A stretch of DNA of 64,000 nt from Methylobacillus arboreus. Lineage in GTDB: Bacteria > Pseudomonadota > Gammaproteobacteria > Burkholderiales > Methylophilaceae. A program made the translations under genes and the position numbers. The stretch spans positions 930,001 through 994,000 of the forward strand of contig NZ_JAJAVC010000003.1 of the NCBI RefSeq assembly GCF_020532725.1, written 5' to 3'. Numbering within the stretch: the first letter of the stretch is position 1; each line of letters starts with the position of its first letter. Below are positions 8,917 to 17,353 of the stretch, piece after piece. The notes beneath the pieces are model-generated. The model had not been told where the DNA came from and did not search any database. It saw only the letters and a list, made by a program, of their open reading frames with translations.

Positions 8917-10665
8917 TTAGTTGAGAATCTTATCGTGCAGTATTTCCTGGACAGTTCCTGACTGGATTAACTCGCCTGCCTGGAACCTGAGAATACGGTC
9001 GCAATTACGGACTGTGGATAATCGATGCGCCACAATGACAATGGTCTTGCTGCCATGCAGCATATCGACAGCCTGCATGACTTCTTTTTCTGTTTCTTCA
9101 TCCAGGGCGCTGGTAGCCTCGTCCAGCACCAGAATATCAGGATCATGATAAAGCGCTCTGGCAATGCCAATCCTCTGCCGCTGTCCGCCGGATAAGCGCA
9201 CCCCTCTCTCACCAACAACGGTATCAATGCCATGAGGTAAGCTATCAACAAATGTATGCAGCTGTGCGGCATGAATCGCTTTTTGCAGGGATTCCATATC
9301 GATATTATCCTCTGCAATCCCAAAGGCAATGTTATGTTTCAAGCTATCATCAGTGAGAAAGATGGATTGTGGAACATAACCTATCATGTCCTGCCAGGAA
9401 CGTAGTGCCTGATGAATATCTTGGCCATCCACCATGACATGCCCAGCCTGCGGCTTTAACAACCCAAGAATTATATCAATGATGGTGCTTTTTCCCGAAC
9501 CGCTCTCGCCTATCAACCCAATGCTCTGCCCCTTGGTTATCTTGAAGCTGACATTCCTTAGTGTGGGAGATACGGAGGATGGATATGTGAATTCGACAGA
9601 CTGCAGCTCCATTGCCGAATTAAAGCTGATTTTGTTCTCTACTGAAGGCTGCAGCATGACAAGGCTCAGCTCCTGATACAGCATATCCACTATCGGCAGG
9701 CCATATCGCACAGTCTGAATTGAGCCGAGCAGCCTGTTGGCCGAGGGTAGCAGCCTGAAAGCTGCTGCTGCAAACAATGCCAAAGTAGGCATGATTTCCT
9801 GAAAACCTCGCCCCTGCGTCGTCATCAACAGTACTAAAATTGCCAGGCCTACGACAGCCGTGAACTCCAACCACAACCTTGGCATTTGCTGCAGGCTGAA
9901 TTGATAACCGGCGACCTTGGCCACGCGTGAATTATGACTGGAGTAAAGATGCATAAAGTTGCTCTCCCTGCCCAGCAAGAGCACATCTTTAATTCCCCCA
10001 AGGCCTTGTTGAATGTGCTGTATCCTCATGCCTTCATGATGCTGCCTTTCCCTCCCCCACCGGAGAATATGCCTTCTTGAAAAGCTCAGGAATGCGAGTC
10101 CGAAAACGCCCAAAGACAATAAGACAACCGTGGCGCCCACAGGCTCGATCACCAATAGCAGCAACAGCACTCCAACCAACACCAGTACTTCTGTCAATAT
10201 CAACAAGAACGCACTTGTAGATATTGCAAACAGGTTTGTTTCCGTCGTGACATTTCTGATTAATTGCGCGCTATTACGTTGAAGATGAAAAGCATACGGC
10301 TGTTTCAGATATAGCTCAAACAAGCGGCGAGACACATTTTGCTGCAACCCATATGAATATCTTGCCTGGTAGTTCACCAAAAAGCTTAGAAACAAGCCCT
10401 TGACAAGATATATCCCAACAAGAATCAGCATTGCAACCGTAATAATGTCAAGCTGACCTCCCATACTAAAAAAGTGGATTATTTGATTGAGAAGCGGATA
10501 CTGATTAAGCAAATCCCCCTGAATGATCATGCCTACCACCGGCACAACCAATCCCACCCCCAATGTTTCCAGTAACATTCCCACGATCATCAGCAATAAT
10601 AAAACTGCCGCACGCCTACGTTCAGTCGGCGTCAAGATAGCATGAAGTTTGCGTAGAACACTCAT
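8917..10665 (-). CDS. ABC transporter, fused permease and ATPase (PglK/MsbA-like lipid-linked glycan flippase candidate)
   Basis: 582 residues. Six hydrophobic segments fill the first 320 residues, for example [37 protein letters not shown] and [19 protein letters not shown]. The nucleotide-binding half has Walker [10 protein letters not shown] near residue 395, signature [15 protein letters not shown], Walker [15 protein letters not shown] and switch His IVAHRLSTV. One half-transporter per gene means a homodimer in the inner membrane. The nearest described role is flipping of lipid-linked oligosaccharide (PglK) or lipid A (MsbA). Its place between fcl and pseB suggests export of an oligosaccharide containing L-fucose and/or pseudaminic acid. 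It overlaps fcl by 4 bp. Confidence 0.85.
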   Translation of the reverse strand: MSVLRKLHAILTPTERRRAAVLLLLMIVGMLLETLGVGLVVPVVGMIIQGDLLNQYPLLNQIIHFFSMGGQLDIITVAMLILVGIYLVKGLFLSFLVNYQARYSYGLQQNVSRRLFELYLKQPYAFHLQRNSAQLIRNVTTETNLFAISTSAFLLILTEVLVLVGVLLLLLVIEPVGATVVLLSLGVFGLAFLSFSRRHILRWGRERQHHEGMRIQHIQQGLGGIKDVLLLGRESNFMHLYSSHNSRVAKVAGYQFSLQQMPRLWLEFTAVVGLAILVLLMTTQGRGFQEIMPTLALFAAAAFRLLPSANRLLGSIQTVRYGLPIVDMLYQELSLVMLQPSVENKISFNSAMELQSVEFTYPSSVSPTLRNVSFKITKGQSIGLIGESGSGKSTIIDIILGLLKPQAGHVMVDGQDIHQALRSWQDMIGYVPQSIFLTDDSLKHNIAFGIAEDNIDMESLQKAIHAAQLHTFVDSLPHGIDTVVGERGVRLSGGQRQRIGIARALYHDPDILVLDEATSALDEETEKEVMQAVDMLHGSKTIVIVAHRLSTVRNCDRILRFQAGELIQSGTVQEILHDKILN

Positions 10666-11642
10666 TCAGCAAGAACCTTAAAATCGCTATAAGCCTGCGC
10701 CAATCCTTCCTTTAAGTCAGTATTTGCCTTCCACCCTGCCTTGGTCAGCCTACTCACATTCATCAGTTTCCTCGGTGTCCCATCTGGCTTTGTAGTGTCG
10801 AATTCAATGGTGCCTTGGTAACCCACGATCTGCTTAATGAGCTCAGCCAGCTCCTTGATGGTGACGTCTTCACCCACGCCCACGTTGATAAGCGGCGGTT
10901 CGAATCTGCCGGTCTTGCTTTCGTCACTTCCCAACAGGGCCTGGTAGTGGCCTTGGGACAGCTTCATGAGGTAGACACAGGCATCGGCCATGTCGTCACT
11001 GTAGAGGAACTCTCTCTTGGGCGTGCCCGTACCCCAGACGGTGACAGTGGGTTGGTGGTTGTGCTTGGCTTCGTGGAACTTGCGCAGCAGGGCCGGGATG
11101 ACATGGCTGTTCTCAGGATGGTAGTTGTCACCAGGACCGTAGAGGTTGGTAGGCATGGCGGCGAGGTATTGAGTCCCGTATTGGCGGTTGTAGCTCCAAC
11201 ACATTTCGATGCCAGCAATTTTTGCTAGGGCATAGGGACGGTTGGTCGGTTCCAGAGGACCGGTCAGAAGGTGTTCTTCTTTCATGGGCTGCGGAGCCAG
11301 CTTGGGGTAAATGCAACTGGAACCCAGGAACAGGAGCCGGGTGACGCCGTGCCTCCAGGCGTTATGGATGACATTGGTCTGGATGGCAAGGTTGTCACGG
11401 ATGAATTCTGCCGGGTAAGTATTGTTGGCGACGATGCCGCCGACCTTGGCTGCGGCTAGGAAAACATATTCCGGCTTGTGTTCGGCAAAGAATTGGTCCG
11501 TGGCTTTTTCGTCAGTCAGGTCGAGTTCTGCATGGGTCCGTTTCAGGATGTTGGTATAGCCTTTGCTCTCGAGATTTCTGACGATGGCGGACCCCACCAG
11601 GCCCCGGTGGCCTGCCACGTAAATGCATGCGTGCTTATCCAT
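10662..11642 (-). CDS. fcl: GDP-L-fucose synthase
   Basis: Epimerises and reduces GDP-4-keto-6-deoxy-D-mannose to GDP-L-fucose with NADPH. 326 residues. N-terminal NADP loop [19 protein letters not shown]; catalytic region [10 protein letters not shown], then [14 protein letters not shown] with the Tyr-x3-Lys pair; LYGPGDNYH and [14 protein letters not shown] are typical of WcaG/Fcl. It lies 17 bp downstream of gmd, which makes its substrate. The stop codon overlaps the start of the ABC transporter by 4 bp. From here rightwards the base composition becomes that of the core genome, whereas the pse genes to the left are more AT-rich. Confidence 0.95.
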   Translation of the reverse strand: MDKHACIYVAGHRGLVGSAIVRNLESKGYTNILKRTHAELDLTDEKATDQFFAEHKPEYVFLAAAKVGGIVANNTYPAEFIRDNLAIQTNVIHNAWRHGVTRLLFLGSSCIYPKLAPQPMKEEHLLTGPLEPTNRPYALAKIAGIEMCWSYNRQYGTQYLAAMPTNLYGPGDNYHPENSHVIPALLRKFHEAKHNHQPTVTVWGTGTPKREFLYSDDMADACVYLMKLSQGHYQALLGSDESKTGRFEPPLINVGVGEDVTIKELAELIKQIVGYQGTIEFDTTKPDGTPRKLMNVSRLTKAGWKANTDLKEGLAQAYSDFKVLAE

Positions 11643-11659
11643 TAGTGCGCTCTACCCTG

Positions 11660-12748
11660 CTATTCGTTGTAGTCATAAGCAGCGAAGCCGTGTTTCTTGA
11701 CGAGTTCGTCACGCTCGGCGCTCTTGAGGTCTTCGCGCACCATTTCGGAGACGAGTTCCTGGAAGCTGGTCTTGGGAGTCCAGCCGAGTTTTTGCTTGGC
11801 TTTGGTCGGGTCGCCCAGCAGGGTTTCAACTTCGGTCGGACGGAAGTAACGTGGATCGACCTGGACGATGGCTTTGCCATTGGCATCATAGCCTTTTTCG
11901 TCGATGCCCTGGCCTTGCCAGGTGATGGCGATGCCGAGTTCCTTGGCGGCGGCGTTGACGAAGTCGCGGACGCTGTATTGAACGCCGGTGGCAATCACGA
12001 AGTCTTCTGGGTGCTCTTGCTGCAGCATGAGCCATTGCATTTCGACGTAGTCCTTGGCGTGGCCCCAGTCGCGCAATGCGTCAAGATTACCTAGGTAGAG
12101 GCTGTCTTGCAGCCCCAGTTTGATTCGCGCCAAGGCGCGGGTGATCTTGCGAGTGACGAAGGTTTCGCCGCGCAATGGGCTTTCGTGGTTGAACAGGATG
12201 CCGTTGCAGGCATAGATGCCATAGGCTTCACGGTAGTTGACGGTGATCCAGTAGCCATAGAGCTTAGCCACGGCATAGGGGCTGCGTGGGTAGAAGGGAG
12301 TGGTTTCTTTTTGTGGGACTTCTTGTACTAAACCGTAAAGTTCGGAGGTAGACGCCTGATAGAAGCGGGTCTTTTTTTCCAGGCCGAGGATGCGGATGGC
12401 TTCGAGGATACGCAATGTGCCGATGCCGTCGGCATTGGCGGTGTATTCCGGGGTTTCGAAGCTGACGGCAACATGGCTCATGGCAGCCAGGTTGTAGATT
12501 TCGTCCGGTTGCACTTGCTGAATGATACGGATCAGGTTGGTGGAATCAGTCAGATCGCCGTAGTGCAGGATGAAATTCTTGTTATCAACATGCGGGTCTT
12601 GGTAAAGATGGTCGATGCGGTCGGTGTTGAACAAGGATGCACGGCGCTTGATGCCGTGCACTTCATAGCCTTTTTTCAAAAGTAATTCAGAGAGATAGGC
12701 TCCATCCTGACCTGTTACACCTGTTATCAATGCTACTTTCTTTGCCAT
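11660..12748 (-). CDS. gmd: GDP-mannose 4,6-dehydratase
   Basis: Converts GDP-D-mannose to GDP-4-keto-6-deoxy-D-mannose, the precursor of GDP-L-fucose and GDP-rhamnose. 362 residues, usual length. [19 protein letters not shown] is the NADP loop, [15 protein letters not shown] a family-specific substrate segment, [15 protein letters not shown] contains the catalytic Ser/Thr and Glu, and [13 protein letters not shown] the Tyr-x3-Lys pair; [18 protein letters not shown] is the conserved C-terminal block. It starts 30 bp after the EPS regulator gene and is followed by fcl, forming a two-enzyme GDP-L-fucose module at the head of the operon. Confidence 0.96.
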   Translation of the reverse strand: MAKKVALITGVTGQDGAYLSELLLKKGYEVHGIKRRASLFNTDRIDHLYQDPHVDNKNFILHYGDLTDSTNLIRIIQQVQPDEIYNLAAMSHVAVSFETPEYTANADGIGTLRILEAIRILGLEKKTRFYQASTSELYGLVQEVPQKETTPFYPRSPYAVAKLYGYWITVNYREAYGIYACNGILFNHESPLRGETFVTRKITRALARIKLGLQDSLYLGNLDALRDWGHAKDYVEMQWLMLQQEHPEDFVIATGVQYSVRDFVNAAAKELGIAITWQGQGIDEKGYDANGKAIVQVDPRYFRPTEVETLLGDPTKAKQKLGWTPKTSFQELVSEMVREDLKSAERDELVKKHGFAAYDYNE

Positions 12749-12778
12749 ATTTTTATCCTGTTAATATTGCAAGATCAT

Positions 12779-13111
12779 TTATTCTTGCAAATCGTCTGTT
12801 ACTTCATTCCGTAACTCTGCAATTTCATGAGCTAACTGCTCGTACTCCTTGATCTTGTGCTTAAGAAAGTTGATTGTGACAGTTGCTTTATGCTCAATGC
12901 CTTTAGGCGTCAACACATACATGTAAGCTAGCTTGTTCTTGCTGTTGCGGAAGTTCGAAACCTTGAGTAGCCCAACTTCAACCAAGGCCTTAAGGCAAAA
13001 ATTCGTCTTCCCCAAGCTGACACCCAAAGCCTTCGCCAGCTCGCGCTGGCTGATGTCAGGTTTTTCCTGAACCAGCTTGAGTATCTTGTAGCGGTATTCA
13101 TCGGTGAGCAT
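12779..13111 (-). CDS. MarR family EPS-associated transcriptional regulator
   Basis: 110 residues. Residues 1-65 form a winged helix: YRYKILKLVQEKPDISQREL, then the recognition helix LGVSLGKTNFCLKALVEVGL and a wing with FRNSKNKLAYMYVLTPKGI. The C-terminal part (HKIKEYEQLAHEIAELRNEV) is a likely coiled-coil dimer segment. This small regulator family is known as the first gene of exopolysaccharide clusters in proteobacteria, and here too it heads the leftward gmd-fcl-pse operon. A perfect palindrome and a plausible promoter lie just upstream, so it may repress its own operon. Ligand unknown. Confidence 0.85.
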   Translation of the reverse strand: MLTDEYRYKILKLVQEKPDISQRELAKALGVSLGKTNFCLKALVEVGLLKVSNFRNSKNKLAYMYVLTPKGIEHKATVTINFLKHKIKEYEQLAHEIAELRNEVTDDLQE

Positions 13112-13130
13112 TAATGCGATTTAACCATCA

Positions 13131-13184
13131 TGCGTTCAAATAGTGAACGCAGTTTACAAAATCTTTCAGCATGCTTCAAGCATG
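13131..13184 (-). promoter_or_regulatory. Promoter and palindromic operators of the EPS/pse operon
   Basis: On the minus strand a -35 TTGAAG (13179-13174) and a -10 TAAACT (13156-13151) are separated by exactly 17 bp. Overlapping the -10 and running over the expected start point is a perfect palindrome with arms TGCGTTCA and TGAACGCA around 5 bp (13131-13151). A second perfect palindrome, arms CATGCTT and AAGCATG around 1 bp, covers the -35 (13170-13184). The layout suits a repressor. The EPS regulator gene starts at 13111. The divergent SDR gene at 13242 may share the region. Confidence 0.6.
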
Positions 13185-13241
13185 ATAATTTCCCGAGCTA
13201 AGTGTTATGCTTGAAACATCACAAAACGAGGAGTCTTGAGT

Positions 13242-13940
13242 ATGGCCAATGTACTGATCACCGGCGCAAATCGCGGCCTTGGTCTGGAGTTCACCAAACA
13301 GTATGCTGAGGCTGGGTGGAATGTGCTGGCATGCTGTCGCAGCCCTGAAGATGCTGAGGAGCTATTGCAACTGGCTAGCCGCTTCAAGGATCTGGTGAGC
13401 GTACATAAATTGAACGTAGGCAACTTCCACCAGGTGGACGAGCTGGCAGCATCGTTGGCGGACCAGGCGATTGACGTGCTGATCAACAACGCGGGAATCT
13501 ACCCTGACAGCAGCACCGCAGTATTCGGCGATGCCGATTACGATGCCTGGCTGGAGGCATTCCGTATCAACAGCCTGGCCCCGTTCAAGATGGCCCAAGC
13601 CTTTACTTCCCACCTTGCGAAGGGGAAATTGAAGAAGCTGGCCAACATCACGAGCAAGATGGGCAGCATTTCGGACAACACCAGTGGCGGCAGCTATATT
13701 TACCGCTCAAGCAAAACCGCATTGAACATGATCACCAAAAGCTTGTCGGTCGACCTCGCAAAGCAAGGCATCACTGCTGTCGTGCTGCATCCAGGCTGGG
13801 TGCTAACCGACATGGGCGGCCCCAATGCATTGATCAACACGGAACAGAGCATCAGCGGGCTGCGCAAGGTCATCGACCAGCTCACACTGGCTGATGCAGG
13901 CAAATTTTATGCATACGACGGACAGGAAATCCCCTGGTAG
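13242..13940 (+). CDS. SDR family NAD(P)-dependent oxidoreductase
   Basis: 232 residues. Classical SDR signs: VLITGANRGLGLEF for the dinucleotide loop, LINNAGIY for strand 4, SKMGSISDNT with the catalytic Ser, and YIYRSSKTALNM with the Tyr-x3-Lys pair; LHPGWVLTDMGG follows. Similar to sniffer/carbonyl-reductase-like enzymes; substrate not predictable. A TTG at 13236 would add two residues, but the ATG at 13242 has a good ribosome site (ACGAGGAG at 13226-13233) at the right distance. It is divergent from the EPS operon and its 3' end overlaps the radical SAM gene that follows. Confidence 0.85.
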   Translation: MANVLITGANRGLGLEFTKQYAEAGWNVLACCRSPEDAEELLQLASRFKDLVSVHKLNVGNFHQVDELAASLADQAIDVLINNAGIYPDSSTAVFGDADYDAWLEAFRINSLAPFKMAQAFTSHLAKGKLKKLANITSKMGSISDNTSGGSYIYRSSKTALNMITKSLSVDLAKQGITAVVLHPGWVLTDMGGPNALINTEQSISGLRKVIDQLTLADAGKFYAYDGQEIPW

Positions 13941-15027
13941 GAACATAAGCCTGCAGGAGGTGCTGCGCCCGCTGGTTTACAAAGGGCGCGGTGCCGCGAG
14001 CAATGCCAGCGGCAGGTTCGAGCAGCATCGCCATGCAGACGAGGATGACGGCTGGGGCAATCTGGATGCCGACCTTGAACCGCTGCGTACCGAGGTGATC
14101 ATCGACAGCAGCCGCTCCATCATCAATTGGAACACTTCACCCGATATTCCATTCGACCGCTCGATCAACCCCTATCGCGGTTGCGAGCATGGTTGCATTT
14201 ACTGTTTCGCCAGGCCCAGCCATACTTATCTCGGCTGGTCGGCAGGCCTGGATTTTGAGAGCAAGATACTGGTCAAGCCTGATGCGGCTAAACTGTTGCG
14301 CAAGGAGTTGTCCAAACGCAATTATCGATGCGCCACGATGGCGATGGGCACCAATACCGACCCTTACCAGCCGCTGGAAAAGCAGCAGCGCCTGACACGC
14401 CAGATACTCGAGGTGTTAGCTGAATTCCGCCATCCCGTGAGCATCGTGACCAAGTCTGCCATGGTTGAGCGCGATATGGATATTCTCGCCCCCATGGCTG
14501 AGCAAGGGCTGGCCCAAGTGTTCATTTCGATCACTACGCTCAACAACCAAATCAGCCGCACCCTGGAACCGCGCGCTGCTGCCCCGCAGCGGCGAATACA
14601 AACCATAGAACGCCTGCATGCGGCAGGAATCCCGGTAGGAGTAATGACGGCACCAGTTATCCCGGTGCTGACCGATACGGAACTGGAAGCTATCTTGAAG
14701 GCAGCGGCAGAGGCTGGCGCCATGAGCGCTGGCTATGTACTGTTGCGATTACCGTTAGAGGTATCGCCCTTGTTCGAGGAATGGCTGCAGCTACACTACC
14801 CACTCAAGGCCGCACATGTGATGAGCATTATCCAGCAAAGCCGAGAAGGGAAAACCAACCAGGCCGACTTTCATGGGCGAATGAGTGGCAGTGGGCTGTT
14901 TGCCGACATGATTAGGCAACGCTTCAAGCTGATGACGAAGAAGCTTGGACTTAACCAGCGGGACATGAAAATGAATACTGCATTATTCCGTCCATCAGGC
15001 CAGCCGGAGCAACTTGGGCTTTTTTAG
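13909..15027 (+). CDS. PA0069-family radical SAM protein
   Basis: About 372 residues. The iron-sulphur motif is CEHGCIYC (Cys-x3-Cys-x2-Cys), preceded by PFDRSINPYRG; later ATMAMGTNTDPYQPLEKQ and IVTKSAMVERDMD are typical of this family, which is distantly related to spore photoproduct lyase-like radical SAM enzymes (COG1533). Reaction unknown. I chose the ATG at 13909 over the one at 13894; both lie inside the end of the upstream SDR gene, so the two overlap by 32 or 47 bp and are probably translated together. KGRGAASNASGRFE near the N-terminus is conserved in the family, so the true start cannot be much further downstream. Confidence 0.88.
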   Translation: MHTTDRKSPGRNISLQEVLRPLVYKGRGAASNASGRFEQHRHADEDDGWGNLDADLEPLRTEVIIDSSRSIINWNTSPDIPFDRSINPYRGCEHGCIYCFARPSHTYLGWSAGLDFESKILVKPDAAKLLRKELSKRNYRCATMAMGTNTDPYQPLEKQQRLTRQILEVLAEFRHPVSIVTKSAMVERDMDILAPMAEQGLAQVFISITTLNNQISRTLEPRAAAPQRRIQTIERLHAAGIPVGVMTAPVIPVLTDTELEAILKAAAEAGAMSAGYVLLRLPLEVSPLFEEWLQLHYPLKAAHVMSIIQQSREGKTNQADFHGRMSGSGLFADMIRQRFKLMTKKLGLNQRDMKMNTALFRPSGQPEQLGLF

Positions 15028-15337
15028 AGTTGCCAAGGCGCTGGTTTTGTTGCCTTGGAGGAACGCTTATTACAAGTTCGCCATGCATGGTTGCTACATG
15101 GATGCCGGATCAAGTCCGATATGACATCCCAGAATGACCTTCCGTCATTCTCCATGCGCACCATTTCCACCTCAGCCACAGTCATGCCGGGCGGAGACCC
15201 GCCGGCATCTCGTCAACATTGCGCATAACCTCATGATCCCGGCTCAGAAGCCGGGATGACGAATACTTCTTACCGCGGGTCAAGCCCGGTAAACTTCTTG
15301 ATACCGCATTGCTTCTCCTAATGCCTGGCCATTACTT
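15028..15337. repeat. Gene-free stretch rich in REP-like stem-loops
   Basis: No gene is seen. At least four inverted repeats follow each other: arms CCAAGGC/GCCTTGG (15033-15058); an imperfect GATGCCGGAT element near 15101-15123; ATGCCGG/CCGGCAT (15184-15208) followed by CTCGTCAA; and a perfect 9-bp stem ATCCCGGCT/AGCCGGGAT with a 4-nt loop (15236-15257). A further GC palindrome lies near 15272-15291. They sit between convergent genes and could end transcription from both sides, but they lack T-runs. Related elements occur at 16924-16944 and near 61910-61945. Confidence 0.65.
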
Positions 15338-16726
15338 TTAAACCACAAGCCCCAACCTGGCGCCAATCAACCTAAGCTGCTGCAAATTAGCGCGGCATAT
15401 GCCTCTAAAATCTTCAGTAATCCGTCCATCATCGGCAACAAGCTCCCAGAATTTTCTTGCCATATCAAATGCCTGGTTCCAGGCATCCTGCTCTTCAGGC
15501 ATAGGGAGCACCACCTCAAATCGACGTACCGGCACTTCCCCCCCTGGCAATGGCGGATAACTCATAGGCAGCATGTCATAGGCGGGCGTCAGGCCCAGTT
15601 CATTGCCCAAGAAGAAACTCAGGTTGCCGAAGTGCATGTCGGTGTTTGCAATCAACTTGCCAAACCACCACAACAGCCTGATTTTCTCAATCAGCGAGCC
15701 GGGCACCAGGCCAATTTGCGCCAGCCGGCTGGCAGCCTCGACCCAGGAACCATTCCCCATACCGACAAAGGCCGCATCCAGGCCATAGAGGGACCCTGTC
15801 GCCAGCCGGCCAAACTCGCCTACCCGGTCGAAGCGCTCCACCTCAAGAAAAGTTCTGCCCTGCGCCATGATGATCCTGCTTCTGGATGCATCCACATGCC
15901 CGGCACTGCCAAGCACCTCCAGCGCCAAATGCTCACATATCAACAAATCAGACCAACGCCTGACCGCAGGCGAACCATCCGCCCCGGAAAACTTGACGAT
16001 GACATGCGGCGTGGTCGCTCCCGGAAGCGCCCTTGTTGCGGTAAATTTTGGAAATTCGCCAGCGGCGCTTGAGCCTGCGCCACCATATTGAATCGCAATT
16101 TCGGCAAGTTCTGCATACCGGTCTTGAATCAGATGTTCCGGAATAATCTCAGGCGGTTGGGTCAGCGTGGAAAGGTATGCCCGATAAGCTTTTTCCCCGA
16201 TGATGAGGTTGCCCGGGTTGTCGTGGCCGCGGACGGATAAAACATAAACAACATCATCATCGGACCACTCCTCCGGATTTTCGGAAACATTGAAGTCTTG
16301 CGCGATCTGTCGCGCCAGGCTTCTGCCCAAGAATCCCTGGGGCCGCATATCCTGCAACGGATAAGGCAGGCCGTCCCACCAAGCGTGGCAACCTGCAGGC
16401 ACAGGCCAGCCTATTGCCCCAACATCTAGTGTCGAGCCTTGAGGCTCTATCAGTTCAATCGCGGAAAGTTGCCTGCCTCGGCCTGCTGCATCAACCGCAT
16501 AAACCGGGATAGGTGCGAGCTGACCGCGCAAAGGGCGCCTGAGCGCATAGCGTGTGTTTCTTGTCGTACCCACACGCACTATCGCATCGCCACGCTCGCG
16601 GATAATGCGGTGGACGCTGGGCACACTGACCCCACTCTCTTTTGCCAGTGATATTGCATCTGACTTACCTCGGCGCTTGAGCTCGTGCTCAAGCAAGGTA
16701 CGTGCACTGGTGTTAATTGGCCTCAT
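15338..16726 (-). CDS. HipA-family serine/threonine kinase with N-terminal HTH (YjjJ/HipH-like)
   Basis: 462 residues, matching YjjJ-type proteins. Residues 1-60 form a winged or helix-turn-helix DNA-binding region (AISLAKESGVSVPSVHRIIR). The HipA kinase fold follows: HVIVKFSGADGSPAVRRWSD with the ATP-binding Lys and a Glu helix, then the catalytic loop NTDMHFGN (near residue 365) and the metal-binding PAYDMLPM. All the residues expected for an active kinase are present. In E. coli HipA phosphorylates glutamyl-tRNA synthetase and is held by HipB; no hipB gene is adjacent here, and the N-terminal HTH may play that role in cis. It lies alone between repeat-rich intergenic stretches, with a very AT-rich upstream region. 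Target unknown. Confidence 0.82.
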   Translation of the reverse strand: MRPINTSARTLLEHELKRRGKSDAISLAKESGVSVPSVHRIIRERGDAIVRVGTTRNTRYALRRPLRGQLAPIPVYAVDAAGRGRQLSAIELIEPQGSTLDVGAIGWPVPAGCHAWWDGLPYPLQDMRPQGFLGRSLARQIAQDFNVSENPEEWSDDDVVYVLSVRGHDNPGNLIIGEKAYRAYLSTLTQPPEIIPEHLIQDRYAELAEIAIQYGGAGSSAAGEFPKFTATRALPGATTPHVIVKFSGADGSPAVRRWSDLLICEHLALEVLGSAGHVDASRSRIIMAQGRTFLEVERFDRVGEFGRLATGSLYGLDAAFVGMGNGSWVEAASRLAQIGLVPGSLIEKIRLLWWFGKLIANTDMHFGNLSFFLGNELGLTPAYDMLPMSYPPLPGGEVPVRRFEVVLPMPEEQDAWNQAFDMARKFWELVADDGRITEDFRGICRANLQQLRLIGARLGLVV

Positions 16727-16957
16727 CAGGGTTACTTAATAAGTTATGATGAAATAAATATACATTTATATTAAATAAAATCAAATAATTATTTATTTAA
16801 TTAAATATACTTTGATCAGATAAAATATTGGAATGATGTAATGAGTGCGATCGAGATAGGCAGGCAATGAATCTCTCTTTCTTGTTTCACTAAACCTCTG
16901 CGATAGGGTGATTATCTAGAAAGATGCCGGATCACATCCGGCATGACAGAAAGAACC
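16727..16957. other. AT-rich promoter region of the HipA-like gene plus a stem-loop
   Basis: No gene is seen. From about 16740 to 16830 the DNA is strikingly AT-rich, with long runs of A and T, unlike the surroundings; this is upstream of the HipA/YjjJ-like gene and could hold its promoter and be bound by nucleoid proteins. At 16924-16944 there is a perfect stem-loop, arms ATGCCGGAT and ATCCGGCAT with a 3-nt loop, of the same family as the repeats at 15.1 kb. It lies just past the end of hslR. Confidence 0.6.
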
Positions 16958-17353
16958 CTACCAGTCCATACCGGTAAATTTCTTGATGTCGCGCCTCTGA
17001 CGCTTGGTTGGACGTCCCAAGCCACGGTCGCGCTGGGCATGTTCATTTTCTTTGGTAACAGCAAGGTTCTCGCGCTTGGCAAGACTTTCCGGGGTTTCCT
17101 CATACAGCAAGGCAGCTTCAGGCGCGCCGCGGCGCTGGGTGCTGAGGCCGCGCACAATCACTTCCATTTCCAGCTCCTTGCGGCGGATATGGATGCGCTG
17201 TCCCAAACGGACTTCCTTGGCGGGCTTGACGCGCTCCCCATCCACATGCACCTTGCCGCCATCCACGGCATCAATCGCCAGGCTGCGTGTCTTGAAAAAC
17301 CTTGCAGCCCAGAGCCATTTATCCAGGCGGCATTTGCCGTCTTGCTCAGTCAT
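16958..17353 (-). CDS. hslR: Ribosome-associated heat shock protein Hsp15 (S4 domain)
   Basis: Binds free 50S subunits that still carry peptidyl-tRNA and helps to recycle them. 131 residues. The S4 RNA-binding domain spans roughly residues 8-70: CRLDKWLWAARFFKTRSLA, then GKVHVDGERVKPAKEVRLGQ. The C-terminal third is basic and ends in RPTKRQRRDIKKF, as in Hsp15 proteins. Its start overlaps the stop codon of the upstream Lon-like gene by 4 bp, so the two protein-quality genes are coupled. Confidence 0.9.
   Translation of the reverse strand: MTEQDGKCRLDKWLWAARFFKTRSLAIDAVDGGKVHVDGERVKPAKEVRLGQRIHIRRKELEMEVIVRGLSTQRRGAPEAALLYEETPESLAKRENLAVTKENEHAQRDRGLGRPTKRQRRDIKKFTGMDW

Noticed and set aside
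13894-13940. SDR-radical SAM overlap as a gene fusion or frameshift
   Set aside because: Both frames are complete with their own family ends; a simple overlap with coupled translation explains it.
15028-15337. CRISPR-like array
   Set aside because: The repeats are palindromic, vary in sequence and spacing, and no cas gene is nearby; they fit REP-like elements.
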